A DNA stretch of 64,000 bases from Paramarasmius palmivorus (Eukaryota; Basidiomycota; Agaricomycetes; Agaricales; Marasmiaceae). The notes under the pieces were generated by a model. It worked only from the letters and a program-made list of their open reading frames with translations. It was not told the origin of the DNA and ran no database searches. The stretch covers positions 310,001-374,000 of the forward strand of contig JAYKXP010000038.1 of NCBI GenBank assembly GCA_037176845.1. Reading direction: 5' to 3'. The translations under genes were made by a program, and so were the position numbers. How positions within the stretch are numbered: the first letter of the stretch is position 1; each line of letters opens with the position of its first letter. Of the stretch, positions 47,123 to 57,722 are shown in pieces.

Positions 47123-48874
47123 TCAGAAATACAAGTAGAAGTCGTCGTCGTCGTCGAATACACCACCGTAATCAGAATCGTAATCAGGCCAGTGATACAC
47201 TTCATCCTCATCCTCCTCATCTTCATTCTCCTCCTCCTCGTCATACTCATTGTGATAACCGTCCCAGTCAACCACCTCCACTATCTCCCGCAGTTCTCGT
47301 TCATGATCTTCGGAGAAGTGAATGCCTTCTCGTACGCCAATTTCTTGGATCGGTGCACCTTTCTCCGAACGATCATGCAGTTCTTCCAAGAGCTCGTCGA
47401 ATAATTCTGGGGGCTCTTCGAAGTTGACATTCCAGAAGACGATTCTCTTCAGCGATGGAAAAGAGATCTGCGCTTCATTGGATTGTACTCCGGAAGAATC
47501 TGTAACGGGAGAGTCCGCTACATGGGGAACAGTTTGTCTAAATGCCTGCAAGAAAGTATAAGCGCAGGCACCGTCAATCGAAATCGTGTGAAGTGCGGCC
47601 AGCGAACCGAAATGCTCGATGTATTCGCTCGCCGAAATCATGTCGCATACGTCGAGGTGAATGGCGATGAGCTGAACCAGTGGTAGCATCTCGAGGGTCT
47701 GTCGAAAGAGGTCGCGAACAGTAGGGACTGTGGATCGAGGATATTGAAAATGGAGCCGTGGCACTGGAGTGGAAGTGTAGTGTGGGTCATCAGGGAGATC
47801 CTGGTCAAAAATCTTCAACTCAAAGGGACCGTGTTCGGCAACTGTTTGCAGACTAATCGCCTTCGTGTCGCCTGTGATCTTCTTGATTAGGCGGGTAAGA
47901 CAGGGAAGTGCCACCTTGAAATCGCATGAAGATACGGCATTGCCCATGACATGGACTGTTGCCTGGGAAGGGATGTCAGTACAGTCGAGTATACTGACAC
48001 AAGTGGGAATCGCAGCGCGAATTTTGACGGATTCTAGTCGGGGAAGAGCTACGGTGGTGTCGAGAGTAACGATTTCTCCGGTCCACGCGGATTCCGACAG
48101 TTCCAGGTGCTCTAGGGATTGCATGGTCTGTAGAACCTCTAGAAGGTTCTTGAAGCGGGGTTGCTTGAAATGATCATTACCATGCAAACACAAGGACCTG
48201 AGGTTGCTTGGATCGATTTTATCCAGACATAACAGACATTGCCGAAGCGTCAGCTCCCTAAGAAGTGGCATGTCACCAGCCAGAAAGTTATCTGGTAGCT
48301 GTACCTCATTGGTACTGGGACCACTGATCACTTCCAGAGACCGCAGGAGTGGAGCTGGCCGAGACAGCAGGGAACGAGTTTCTTCTGAGAGACCGGCTAC
48401 TACGAAATGTAGCTCTGCAATGCGTGCCATATCCTTGATGGCTTCCTTCAGCACTTCTTCCTGATCCTTCCTGGTGGAGAAATTGAGTGCGTGGATCCGT
48501 AGAGGAGCGCCTTTCGCTCTCACGAGCATCTCCCGAGCCAAATTTGGTTTCTGGAAAACCGGGGTAGCCCACATCTCTGGACAGCTCAATGCCACTTCAC
48601 GCCAGTGTCGACACACATGTGTGACCCAAATCCAGCTGAATCGTGTCGAGTAGACCTTGGAATCGAACATCCATGATTTGAAGACACCATGGGCATCTGT
48701 AACGCAGGATGTGAAGATGAGGCTGAGTACTTCATTGGGAAGTCGGCAGATGGGAATGAGGGAGTTGTGCTGAGACTGGAGCTTTCTGAGATCTTCTTTT
48801 GCCTTCGAGACGCGCTCCTCCGCTTCGATGATCTTCTTGCCCACAATTTGAAGTTGTTCCTCTGGAGTTGTCAT
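47123..48874 (-). CDS. F-box protein with acidic tail, tandem copy A (583 aa)
   Basis: Single open frame. It begins MTTPEEQLQIVGKKIIEAEE, a coiled coil 'VSKAKEDLRKLQSQHNSL' leading into the F-box 'IPICRLPNEVLSLIFTSCV', then 'WIWVTHVCRHWREVALSCPE', 'MWATPVFQKPNLAREML' and a leucine-rich C-terminal domain ('LRSLEVISGPSTNEVQLPD', 'LRELTLRQCLLCLDKIDP', 'LEHLELSESAWTGEI'). The last ~45 residues are strongly acidic ('EEEENEDEEDEDEV', 'DDDDDFYLYF'). Near-duplicate of the gene at 49320-51065: same order, same length class, near-identical first 50 residues, same acidic ending -YF. The sequence just upstream of both start codons is also conserved, so promoter and gene were copied together. Confidence 0.92.
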   Translation of the reverse strand: MTTPEEQLQIVGKKIIEAEERVSKAKEDLRKLQSQHNSLIPICRLPNEVLSLIFTSCVTDAHGVFKSWMFDSKVYSTRFSWIWVTHVCRHWREVALSCPEMWATPVFQKPNLAREMLVRAKGAPLRIHALNFSTRKDQEEVLKEAIKDMARIAELHFVVAGLSEETRSLLSRPAPLLRSLEVISGPSTNEVQLPDNFLAGDMPLLRELTLRQCLLCLDKIDPSNLRSLCLHGNDHFKQPRFKNLLEVLQTMQSLEHLELSESAWTGEIVTLDTTVALPRLESVKIRAAIPTCVSILDCTDIPSQATVHVMGNAVSSCDFKVALPCLTRLIKKITGDTKAISLQTVAEHGPFELKIFDQDLPDDPHYTSTPVPRLHFQYPRSTVPTVRDLFRQTLEMLPLVQLIAIHLDVCDMISASEYIEHFGSLAALHTISIDGACAYTFLQAFRQTVPHVADSPVTDSSGVQSNEAQISFPSLKRIVFWNVNFEEPPELFDELLEELHDRSEKGAPIQEIGVREGIHFSEDHERELREIVEVVDWDGYHNEYDEEEENEDEEDEDEVYHWPDYDSDYGGVFDDDDDFYLYF

Positions 48875-48968
48875 CTTTTCTGTTGAATTTCACGGTCGTG
48901 AGTTATGATATAGGAGACCTGGTTGAAAGCAGTTGACCTTGAGTTGACCTCGTTTACGCCTGTTGTGA
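48875..48968. repeat. Duplicated promoter-proximal segment, copy A
   Basis: The sequence before the start of copy A matches that before copy B (51066-51148) almost base for base, including the block AGGAGACCTGGTTGAAAGC. Copy A has an extra 11-bp tandem unit (GTTGACCTTGA-like) before CGTTTACGCCTGTT. Beyond about 48970 the two diverge. Confidence 0.75.
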
Positions 48969-49319
48969 ACCGAGGCAGTCCCCTTGAATCGAAAGAAAAT
49001 TGCCTTTCCTGCACTCGGTACTGCGCTGAGAAGTACTAGTTCTGTGAGTCTGCCAGCTGAACGGTGTTTTCATGACAAACCTAATCGTTGTGGTAGAGGT
49101 CTGAGGGCAAGAGGAACGAGCGCTTGTTTCAGTGAAAAATAAAGCTGTGGGTTCTTCAAGTTGCGACCTTTATACTACAACAAAAGAGAACAAAAGAAGC
49201 GAGCGCAGCGGTGGCATAGAGATATCATACAAAGCGCAGGAACGAGATTTCTAAGAGTAAGTATACATAGAGATAGAGTAGCAACGGGTAATCCCAGATC
49301 TCAAACACGAGCACATGCT
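48969..49319. other. Spacer between tandem F-box genes
   Basis: Contains the distal promoter of copy A and the 3' flank of copy B. No gene is seen. Confidence 0.5.
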
Positions 49320-51065
49320 TCAAAAGTACAACGAGTCGTCGTCGTCGTCGTCAAACGCTCCATCATCGTAATTCAACATCCAATGATAAGCGTCTTCTTC
49401 CTCCTCTTCTTCCTCTTCAAGTTCATCTTCGTCCTGATCATCTACAAACTGACCGTCCCATTCAACCACCTCCACGATTTCTTGTAATCTTTGATGGTGG
49501 TCTTCAGAGAAAGATACCCCTTCTCGTACAGCGACCTTCTGGATCGCTGCGCCCTTCGCGGAGCGATAGCGCAGCTGCTTCAAAAGCTCCTCGAATACGT
49601 CCGCGGGTTTCTTGAAATGAACATTCCAGAATATGATGGTCTTCAATGATGGGAAGGGGACTATGTAGTATTCGAGGGTGCGACTAGAGGGACCTGCGAC
49701 GGGATCGTCCATAACAGGGGGCTCGGCATTCCGTCCAAGCGCCTCTAGGAGAGTGTACGCGCAATCACCCTCAACGGAGATTGTGTGAAGGCACTCCAGT
49801 CGGCTGAAATAGTCAAGGTAGTCATCCACAAATAAAACGTCCTGTACTGCGATGTGGAGGGCCGGGAGACGAGAGAGGGGTAGTACCATGAGCGACTGTT
49901 CAACTAGACGACGAACGGCAGCTTCGGGGGCATAAAGAAATTTTATGCAGAGGTGTGCTTTTGCATTGGAGGGGTAATCGTAAGGGAGACCTTGGTTGAA
50001 GATCTTCAACTCAAAGCAAGATCCTGTGACCAGGCTAACAGCCTTCACCTCGTAGCCTTCGGTGTGCTTGATGAGGCGGGAGACAATGGGAAATGCCATC
50101 GTGCTATCGCCTGATCCGGGAAGGGAGCCAAAAACTTCGACTGTGGCCTTGGGAGGAATGGTGATACAGTTGAGTATGCTAACACAAGTGGAGAGTGGTG
50201 CACGAATCTTCACATTCTCCAACTCGGAAAGGGTCACAGTGGTGTCGAGAGTAACAATATCGTTACTTGACGTACGGAAACTGTCCAATTCAAGGTATTG
50301 AAGGTTTTGCATCGTCTGAAGAGACTCCAACAAACTCTTCAAGAGGGGTTGCATGAAGGGATTGTTGCCGATTAGAACGAGGAACCTAATATTGCTTAGG
50401 TCCAAGTTATGCCAACTTTTCAAATGGTAGAATTGAAGCTTCAGCCTCCGGAGAAGAGGCACGTCACCAGCCAGAAAGTTATCTGGCAGCTGTACTTCAT
50501 TGGGACTGAAACGGACCATTTCAAGTGACCGAAGAGAAGGTGCTGGTCGAACAAGTTGAGAAAGCAGGTCCCCAGAAACGTCGGAGATTACATGCAGCTC
50601 GCCGACGCGTGTCATGTCCTGTACGACTTCCTTTAGCAGCACTTCCTGGTTCCAAAGGATATTATAGTTGACTACATGAATCCGTAGGGGCACGTATCGT
50701 GCTCTTGCGAGCATTTCAAGTGCCAAGGATGGTTTATCGAAGAGGGGGGTAGACCACATTGCTGGACAGTTCAATGCTACCTCACGCCAGTGTCGACACA
50801 CATGTGTGACCCAGATCCAGCTGAATCGTGTCGAGTAGAGCTTGGAATCGACCATCCGTGATTTGAAACCCCCAAGTTTTTCCGAGTCGATAACGCAGGA
50901 TATGAAGATGAGGTTGAGTACTTCATTGGGAAGTCGGCAGATGGGAATGAGGGAGTTGTGCTGAGACTGGAGCTTCCTGAGATCTTCTTTTGCCTTCGAG
51001 ACGCGCTCCTCCGCTTCGATAATGTTCTTGTCCACAGTTTGAAGCTGTTCCTTTGGAGTTGTCAT
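49320..51065 (-). CDS. F-box protein with acidic tail, tandem copy B (581 aa)
   Basis: Single open frame, head-to-tail with copy A. It starts MTTPKEQLQTVDKNIIEAEE; the coiled coil and F-box 'IPICRLPNEVLNLIFISCV' differ from copy A at only a few positions, as do 'WIWVTHVCRHWREVALNCPA' and 'MWSTPLFDKPSLALEML'. The solenoid part is clearly more diverged ('LRSLEMVRFSPNEVQLPD', 'LQYLELDSFRTSSNDIVT', 'FPSLKTIIFWNVHFKKPAD'). The tail is again acidic ('EDELEEEEEEEEDAYHW') and ends DDDDDDSLYF. This pattern, a conserved SCF-binding end and a drifting recognition domain, is what substrate diversification of F-box paralogues produces. Divergent from the F-box gene starting at 51558, with 492 bp between start codons. 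Confidence 0.92.
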   Translation of the reverse strand: MTTPKEQLQTVDKNIIEAEERVSKAKEDLRKLQSQHNSLIPICRLPNEVLNLIFISCVIDSEKLGGFKSRMVDSKLYSTRFSWIWVTHVCRHWREVALNCPAMWSTPLFDKPSLALEMLARARYVPLRIHVVNYNILWNQEVLLKEVVQDMTRVGELHVISDVSGDLLSQLVRPAPSLRSLEMVRFSPNEVQLPDNFLAGDVPLLRRLKLQFYHLKSWHNLDLSNIRFLVLIGNNPFMQPLLKSLLESLQTMQNLQYLELDSFRTSSNDIVTLDTTVTLSELENVKIRAPLSTCVSILNCITIPPKATVEVFGSLPGSGDSTMAFPIVSRLIKHTEGYEVKAVSLVTGSCFELKIFNQGLPYDYPSNAKAHLCIKFLYAPEAAVRRLVEQSLMVLPLSRLPALHIAVQDVLFVDDYLDYFSRLECLHTISVEGDCAYTLLEALGRNAEPPVMDDPVAGPSSRTLEYYIVPFPSLKTIIFWNVHFKKPADVFEELLKQLRYRSAKGAAIQKVAVREGVSFSEDHHQRLQEIVEVVEWDGQFVDDQDEDELEEEEEEEEDAYHWMLNYDDGAFDDDDDDSLYF

Positions 51066-51557
51066 CTTTTCTGTTGAATTTCACTTGCGTGAGTTATAAT
51101 ATAGGAGACCTGGTTGAAAGCAGTTGACCTCGTTTACGCCTGTTATGAATTGCGGTTCCCTAACTGATGAATTACCCTTGGTAAACTTGAAATCGCTATG
51201 AAAAGCAGTTTGGTTTAGCCTGCCGACTGAGGACGATTTTCATGACGAACCTGATGATTCGCTTGATGTGGTGGTGTCACTGTATGAGGGACAAGAGTGA
51301 AGGTCCACGGCGCGCCGGCGGGCCACGGGCCACTGGTAGCGGAATAAATAGGCGCCAGATTTGACGCTTCTCTTTCTCCATTACCACCATTAGCACGATC
51401 CGTGAAACGCTCTCCGAAACTGCTGAAGGATTCTAGATCTGTTAGTGGGTGAGTGCTTTGGTAATTCCAGGAGTGTTATCTCTGACCAGAAGGTTTCTTT
51501 GCACTAGTTCGACAATTCAAACTCCAGCCCTGCGTCTCGCCACATCACACTTCACAG
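51066..51557. promoter_or_regulatory. Divergent promoter between F-box copy B (-) and the 51.6 kb F-box gene (+)
   Basis: The left 83 bp repeat the copy-A upstream segment. On the plus strand an AATAAATAG element at 51343-51351 may act as a TATA variant for the right-hand gene. The block 51308-51335 is G/C-rich. No ORF is seen. Confidence 0.45.
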
Positions 51558-53196
51558 ATGGTCCTACAGGGTCGCGGTACGCTCACAATATCTTCTTCTC
51601 GCCACAAATAATTCATGCGAACGGTTGATTTCAGAAATTCAGTCATCTTGCCGACGTCGACTTGACAAATCACCAGAATCACCAGAAGCAATGCCGGGCT
51701 CCCCCATATCCCGGCTTCCAAATGACATTCTCTACCACATCTTCGTCATCTGCATGCGAAATGCCCTCAGCTCTGGCTCGTATACAGACCGCATTCACTT
51801 GAAAAAGCGTCGGACTTGGATACGAGTCACACACGTTTGTCAACGCTGGCGCTCGATCGCGTTGAACTGCGCAAGTCTGTGGAACACACCACACTTCGAA
51901 ATTCCCGAGTTGGCAGCGACGATGCTCAACCGCGCCAAATCAACTCCTCTCTATCTCGAAGCAAACCTTACCGACTCCTTCGCCCCCTTCCCTGTTCTGG
52001 AAGGCGCTTGCAATGATATTTCGCGTATCGCAGGGCTTCGCATCTCTGCTCGAACGCACGAACTCAACCAGTTGCTGTCCGGTAAAACGCAGCCCGCTCC
52101 TCTTCTGGAGTACTTGGAGATTTGCTCGCTTAGTGTCATATTTCGGTATAATCTCCCCGAAAATCTCTTCAAGAGCGAGACTCCTCGTCTTCGGGAGCTC
52201 GCACTCGTAGGATGCAATTTCGATACCAGCATGTTTCAATGCCACAAGCTCACGAAGCTCATCGTACGCACAGGCGACAGTGCTTCCATGAAAGGGCTTC
52301 CTGAAGCTCTAGAATCTATGCCTCATTTATATCATTTGGAGTTGGAAGGGAACCTTCCTTCAATGATCACAGTGAGGCAGGATTTGGAGATAAATCTTCC
52401 GCGACTGTCGTGTATCCGCTTGCGGGGCTTGTTTGTGGACTGTGCCGGCCTCCTCCATTGCATCAATATACCCGCCACCGCTGCTGTCAGTGTGGTCGGT
52501 ATCGTCCGTACACCTGACCTCTCGCAGGTTCTGGTGGCGTGCGTTTCACGTCTGTTCTACCAGTCCACCCCACTCTCCGCTGATAGAGTCATCAAAGAGC
52601 TGACTCTGGACACTACAAGACTTACGCCAGCACATCCACGGTTTACGTTCACCGCTTCTGACTTGAGGTCTGGCCAAGAACCATCTGTCAGTATACGTCT
52701 CGTGGACTGTCCTGCCATCTATTCGATGCCAAACGTAAAAGCCGACTTGCTTGCTCGCTCGATCTTAGCGATTTTACCTCTCATACATCTACAAGACCTC
52801 CAACTCTCGGTCAATGGCGGATTTGACGCGAAACACTATTCCGAGTATTTCGGTTCTCTCGATAAACTACAAAACATCCGCGTGGGTGGCAAATCTGCTC
52901 CAGAGTTTGTGGCGAGCATCTCTCAAAACTACCCGGCATTGAAGAGCGTGGCCTTTCATGATGTCGATTATGGCGTATACAACTTCATGAATGCTCTCAC
53001 AGGCAGCCTTAAACGTCGGTCAGATGAAGGCAGGGCAGTCGAGAGATTCGAGGTGAAGAAGAGTCGTAATTTCACAGAGAATGAAGCAAAGTTGTTGAAG
53101 GCCTTGGTTGGGACCTTGGACTGGGATTGTGCCGAATGTAAAGAGGAATGGGATTTCGACGTGGAAAGAGAATTTTGGACTTCGCTCATCGGATAG
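51558..53196 (+). CDS. F-box protein, 526 aa
   Basis: Exon 1 51558-51576 encodes MVLQGR and splices (GTACGC to TTTCAG) to exon 2 at 51635, keeping the frame into 'EIQSSCRRRLDKSPESPEA'; total 526 residues. F-box 'ISRLPNDILYHIFVICM', then 'TWIRVTHVCQRWRSIALNCA', 'SLWNTPHFEIPELAATML' and 'AKSTPLYLEANL'. These match the two tandem genes to the left in order and motif, but with lower similarity and no acidic tail, so it is an older relative. The C-terminal region is leucine-rich ('LEYLEICSLSVIFRYNLPEN', 'LPHLYHLELEGN'-like 'MPHLYHLELEGNLPSMITV'). It ends 'CKEEWDFDVEREFWTSLIG'. Without exon 1, Met at 51690 would be the alternative start. Confidence 0.9.
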
Positions 53197-54653
53197 TAAC
53201 GAGTAAGCCACATAGTACCCACCTAATTATAATGCCTATATATTATTCTCGCTGTAAATAGAACTGACGTTAGCTATAGACTGCACTAAAAAAGATTGGG
53301 TAGCTTATCGCTCCAAGCCTACGTCGATGCCGCCGCCTCACACGTTGAGGCTAGTCTACTCGGGGCAGGAGATCGCGGACGCCTGACTTCCTTTGTCACC
53401 TACACCACCACCTCAATGCACTGCGTCGTTTCCTGCTCCGCAACGAGATTAGTAGACGGAGAATTGAAGTCGCGTTATGGATGAGGCTGCATGAATGATA
53501 TGCTGGTAGGTAAATCTAACGGAGCACCGCAGAGAGTTATACTTATTCATTTCGACAGCGTCCAGAATGTTAACCTACAGAAAAATGTTGGATGCAATTC
53601 AAGGAAACCTCAAATGCCTCTTCAAAACAATAATCCACTCGATCCAACAATAGCCAGCCTTTGTACTTCCAGCTTCCTGGACAACTACCTCTCCGTCTCC
53701 TGACGCCGGTGCGAAGAGCGTCGTCCCACGACTATTTTTCTTCTAAACACCCCGGATAAAATACAACGCTTAGGGACTAAGGGGGAGATTTATTGTGCCG
53801 CCGGTACGTCCCCAGATCCTTTGGAGACCTGCTACCTGGGATTAAGCCTCCAGTCCCGTCCTTTCAGTGTACCAAGGCTAGGCGACTCAGAACATCGGAA
53901 CTGCGGCAAGATTTAGCGTATGCAATGACGGGATCCAAGCCAGCCTCGAAGCTGAAAAATTGCACCGAAGCCCTTACCTGACCCCCAACATTCCTCTCCA
54001 TTCCGTGACGACGGCGACCACAATTTTCTATCAGCCCCCAAAATAATTCCCCAGTTCGTCTATCGACACCGTCTTTCTACTGCCCTCTTTAGGATTTCGC
54101 AAAACTATCAGATCACAAAAGCCGGCTCTCAATTGTGGTTCGTGTCAGCTCGCTTTGGATCTTCCTTAGCAGCCCGCATTGGCAGCTGCCAAATATTCAG
54201 CTGGATCCCAGCACCTCTCAAGCTTTATATCTCCTCATAGAGGAGCTCCTTGTGGCTTGCGCGCGGCGAACGCTAAAGTTGAGGCCAATTTGAGGCTCAA
54301 AGTTTGCTCGATCATTTTTTAGGTTCCGGTTCCCTGCGAGATAGGGCTGGATTATATTCTTCGTGATAGTAGCAGTATCTACGGGCTATGTACTATGTTT
54401 TGGGCTTGCAATATACTCACTTGACAGAATTAGAGAATAGTTTCATTATCTTGAAGTTGACGAGTTCTGGTCAGTCGAGACCGAGGCTCGATGTGGCAAT
54501 TGGACCGGCAAATCAATTTTGGTCCCTTACCTCATTCTCATTCCATCCAAACCTGGGTTGCCTCTTTCCCCAACTCAACGCGACGCCACCGATACCAGTC
54601 ACCATTTCTCTCGTATCATCAGACGGGGAATTTTTTGGAGGTTTTTATAAGTT
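53197..54653. other. Intergenic region, no supported gene
   Basis: 1.46 kb. Short frames only, at most about 98 codons (54388-54684), which overlaps the first exon of the zinc-finger gene in another frame. Small hairpin-like GAGGAGC/GCTCCTC repeats occur near 54230-54252. Nothing identified. Confidence 0.45.
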
Positions 54654-56178
54654 ATGGTCCGGGCAAACTCGAATGAGGATGTAAGTAACCCAATGCTTTC
54701 TGTATTCATCAGCCACAGAGATCATGAGTGCTGTTCTAGTTTGACGACAAGAAGAATAATACCTCAAAAAAGAACGCAAAAGCCGCTTCAAAAAGTCAAA
54801 AAAATCCATCGTCTGGAATATGGCCCTGCAGAATCAATGGGTGTAATAAGCAGTTTGCTAGGGAGGCTGATCTGAAACGGCATCAACGAACGACGAAACT
54901 ACACTCTATGCCAGGATTGTGAGTATTCTGAACTGATTCTCGCCTCCATCACTACTCACTTTATATGCATAATTATCTATCAGTTCGTGTCCTCAGTGTG
55001 ATGCAACCTTCACAAGAGTGAGTTTTCGGCGCCAGAACTCGCGTTTTGATAGGTAGTTGATTTGGGACGTAGACGGATGCATTGAGAAGGCATCAAAAGT
55101 CTCGGTGTGTAACATTCTTCTTGCGAATAAGCTACCACTCACATTCCCTGAAGGCATAACGGTGTTGTGGATGCCCCCGAACCAGGGAGAGAGAGCGACG
55201 AACCCACGCAGTCCTCATCAAGAAGCAGTAGCGCAGCGCCGTCTTCAAAAGGAAAGGAACGTGAAAATAGTACGGTACCGATGACAGAACCTGTCGTAGG
55301 GAAATCATTGTCTAGTCTCGCAACGCCTGTTACGAGCTACTACCGCCAACATACTGCCAACAATAGCTGTGCGCATTCAGGCCCTTTTGCCTTCTGCCCT
55401 TCACTAATACTTATATGCAAAGCATATCCACCTCGTCCGGCCACGTATGCACAAGTTAGCCTCCCAACTTCCTCGGCGCGAACAGACGGTTATCCCTGGC
55501 CTGAAGGACAAGCACCACCTCCATTAGGCGGTTTACATCTCATGTACATCACGCCGTATTACCGCACCAACACTGTCACAGCGCCTCCACCTCTATTGAC
55601 ACCAGTCAGCCAGTCGTTCACGGACCTATCCTCGCACCGAAAGTCGAGTATCGACAGCAAATCACCCGACAGTCCGAAGTCTGTCTCGTCCACCAGCACA
55701 AATGCAGTCGACAACGATACATCCATGGTTGATCCTCCTTCGCTGCCAATACATAGGTCTCCCAGCCCCGAAAACCGTGAATTCCGCCAGTTCCTTAGCG
55801 AAGCTGGTATGGAGGCGGTCACTGCAAATGATGACGAGTATGCCAGTCGTCAATCCGTGGATGTGGATCGTAGACCGGATGCCTGGAGACGAGAGGAATC
55901 CCCACTAGACAGTTCTCGACATACCGAGCGATTTCCCAATCCGGAGGGAAACCGTGATAGGATCCGCAATTATACCAGTCGCCCAATGTCGCTATTAACT
56001 GGTGATGGAGGAGCGATACTGAATCCAGGTGTGTGCTTGATTCTTATTTTGCTACCTCTATTCCGCTCATGACCTTGCTATTTAGTGGATCTCCTTACAC
56101 AGGTGAATATCACGTCAATTGTATGACACTATACTCACGACCATCTAGGAATCACTTGCTCCACCAGAACCATCGTGA
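54654..56178 (+). CDS. C2H2 zinc-finger protein (two fingers), probable transcription factor
   Basis: Seven exons read by splice signals and frame: 54654-54680, 54740-54918, 54984-55017, 55073-55104, 55154-56028, 56086-56102, 56149-56178, total 397 residues. After a Lys/Asn/Ser-rich N-terminus ('DDKKNNTSKKNAKAASKSQK') come two fingers: 'CRINGCNKQFAREADLKRH' (C-x4-C-x12-H-x6-H) and 'CPQCDATFTRTDALRRHQK' (C-x2-C-x12-H-x4-H), the second split by introns. The remaining ~290 residues are Ser/Pro/Thr-rich and disordered ('SSSRSSSAAPSSKGKEREN', 'SIDSKSPDSPKSVSSTSTN'), as is usual for activation or regulatory regions. The C-terminal two exons are less certain; the frame could also end near 56072 if the intron at 56029 is retained. 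An upstream coding exon before 54654 is possible. Convergent with the next zinc-finger gene. Confidence 0.82.
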
Positions 56179-56628
56179 TATTGAAGCTCGCTTTTGCTCC
56201 TCAAATAAAGAATGGTCTTAATTATGCACAACCGTATTCCCCGTCATCACTGTAACCTTTACCCATCACATAACTTCACCTTCATCTTGTATTATTACTT
56301 AACTCGTCGTTGTTTTCGCTACATTATTGTGAGTTTTCCTTTTGATTTCGTCTTCTGTCGCTGACCAGCCTTATCCCTCAGACCTATCTGTAACATAGAA
56401 CAGGACCACATGTTGACTACGCATCTTCACATTATTTCTCCTCGCTTAGCAGACGTTTAGAGCTGTTTAGCGTGTCCTGTTACCTCACCATTCTCGTTGT
56501 CGCGGCCTAGCATTGTCCCGTGGGACGACGGGTATAGAGTAACAATACATTACATTAAAGAAATATAGGTATGAAGGTAGTAGTCCATAATAAAATCCAT
56601 CATATGAAAGATGCCACCATCCAAGATG
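56179..56628. other. Convergent 3' region of the two zinc-finger genes
   Basis: 450 bp, pyrimidine-rich on the plus strand, with no ORF of note. Probably the two 3' untranslated regions. Confidence 0.5.
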
Positions 56629-57677
56629 CTAGCTTGCGGAATGGATGTTTTTCATATGGCGACGGAGTGAATCCCGCCGGTTGAACGTCTGTCCGCAATG
56701 GAGACACTGGAAGGGCTGAGCTCCAGTGTGGATGAGGCGGTGTCTCTGGAGGTCTCTATTTCGAGAGAAATAGGATTGGCAGGTGGGATGGTCGCAACGT
56801 ATCTTCAACCTGGCTTCTTTTGCTTTTCTTGGCCTTGTATGTGAGGTATTCTTCCGAGAATGCTTTGGTTGTGGTGGAGATTCTGGGATGGGAGTGTGTG
56901 AGATCTCTCCGTTGACACTCGATGGCGGCGGCTGCGGCGGAAATGTTGGTGGCGTTTGACGTCGACATGAATTGGGCTGAACACACGTCGTCCCGTAATA
57001 TGGGGCACCCATAATCGGTATCGGTGCGAAAAGCACACTGCTAGTGGTTGGAAGCGGCTCCATGATCATGGAACTGTAGGTGTCCTCGAATGCAGGTGAT
57101 AGCGAGAGCACACTTGAATCCATAAATCCGAGATAAGATCCTGGATCTGAGGAAGAGGTCGGATAAACAGGGTTCTGACAAATTCCGGGGAAATATGCTC
57201 CTGGAACATGCGGCGACTCCTGCCAAGCGAAGTCGGAGGGTATTGGGAAATTCTGGTATTCTGGTAAGGCATTGAGGAAGTCGAACTCTGCAAAATCGCC
57301 TGGGACAGAGTCATAGAGCGAAGGCGAGGGAAAGTGCGAGGAAGCCGGGCTGGGTGTGGCGTTCGAATCAGCGTCCCACAAGATCGGTGATTGTGGTTGG
57401 AGGTAGTTTTGTTGGCAAGCTGGCAGCGCTGACTTCGACCAGGAGTCTGGGTCAACAAGCTGGAAACTACATTCAGCTATGCTCCAAAAAGGAAGGATTA
57501 TCGTACCATGTCGCCGAACTCTAGACCTGCAAGATTTCTTGAGCCTGCGAGCTGTTCCTCTGTCCTACAGAAGCATTTAGTTCCTGTATATCCAACTCCT
57601 CGAGACTACAAGGTAACTTACATCACGATATACGGCAAGGTTTGCGTAGGATCAGCAAGATCGTAGTTGAGGTTCAT
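56629..57677 (-). CDS. C2H2 zinc-finger protein (two C-terminal fingers), probable transcription factor
   Basis: Read from ATG 57677: MNLNYDLADPTQTLPYIV, a short intron, 'TEEQLAGSRNLAGLEFGDM', another intron, then one long exon from 'LVDPDSWSKSALPACQQNY' to the stop at 56629. The middle is Pro/Ser/Phe-rich ('LYDSVPGDFAEFDFLNALPE', 'TPPTFPPQPPPSSVNGE'), with acidic-hydrophobic patches suggestive of an activation domain. A basic segment 'SRKNTSHTRPRKAKEARLK' precedes two fingers: 'CDHPTCQSYFSRNRDLQRH' (C-x4-C-x12-H-x3-H) and 'CLHCGQTFNRRDSLRRHMK' (C-x2-C-x12-H-x4-H), joined by a canonical TGAQPF-type linker. About 300-310 residues. A strong TATA box lies 38 bp upstream. Fingers at the C-terminus set it apart from its convergent neighbour. 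Confidence 0.87.
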
Positions 57678-57714
57678 CTTTGGTTGGGCGATCCTATACA
57701 CGGAACAAGGACAC

Positions 57715-57722
57715 CTTTTATA
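57715..57722 (-). promoter_or_regulatory. TATA box (TATAAAAG) of the minus-strand zinc-finger gene
   Basis: TATAAAAG on the minus strand, 38 bp before ATG 57677, implying a very short leader. Confidence 0.65.

Noticed and set aside
47050..47427. 125-codon plus-strand ORF rich in Arg, His and Pro
   Set aside because: Antisense of the acidic tail of the F-box protein; GAA/GAT runs read backwards give this composition.
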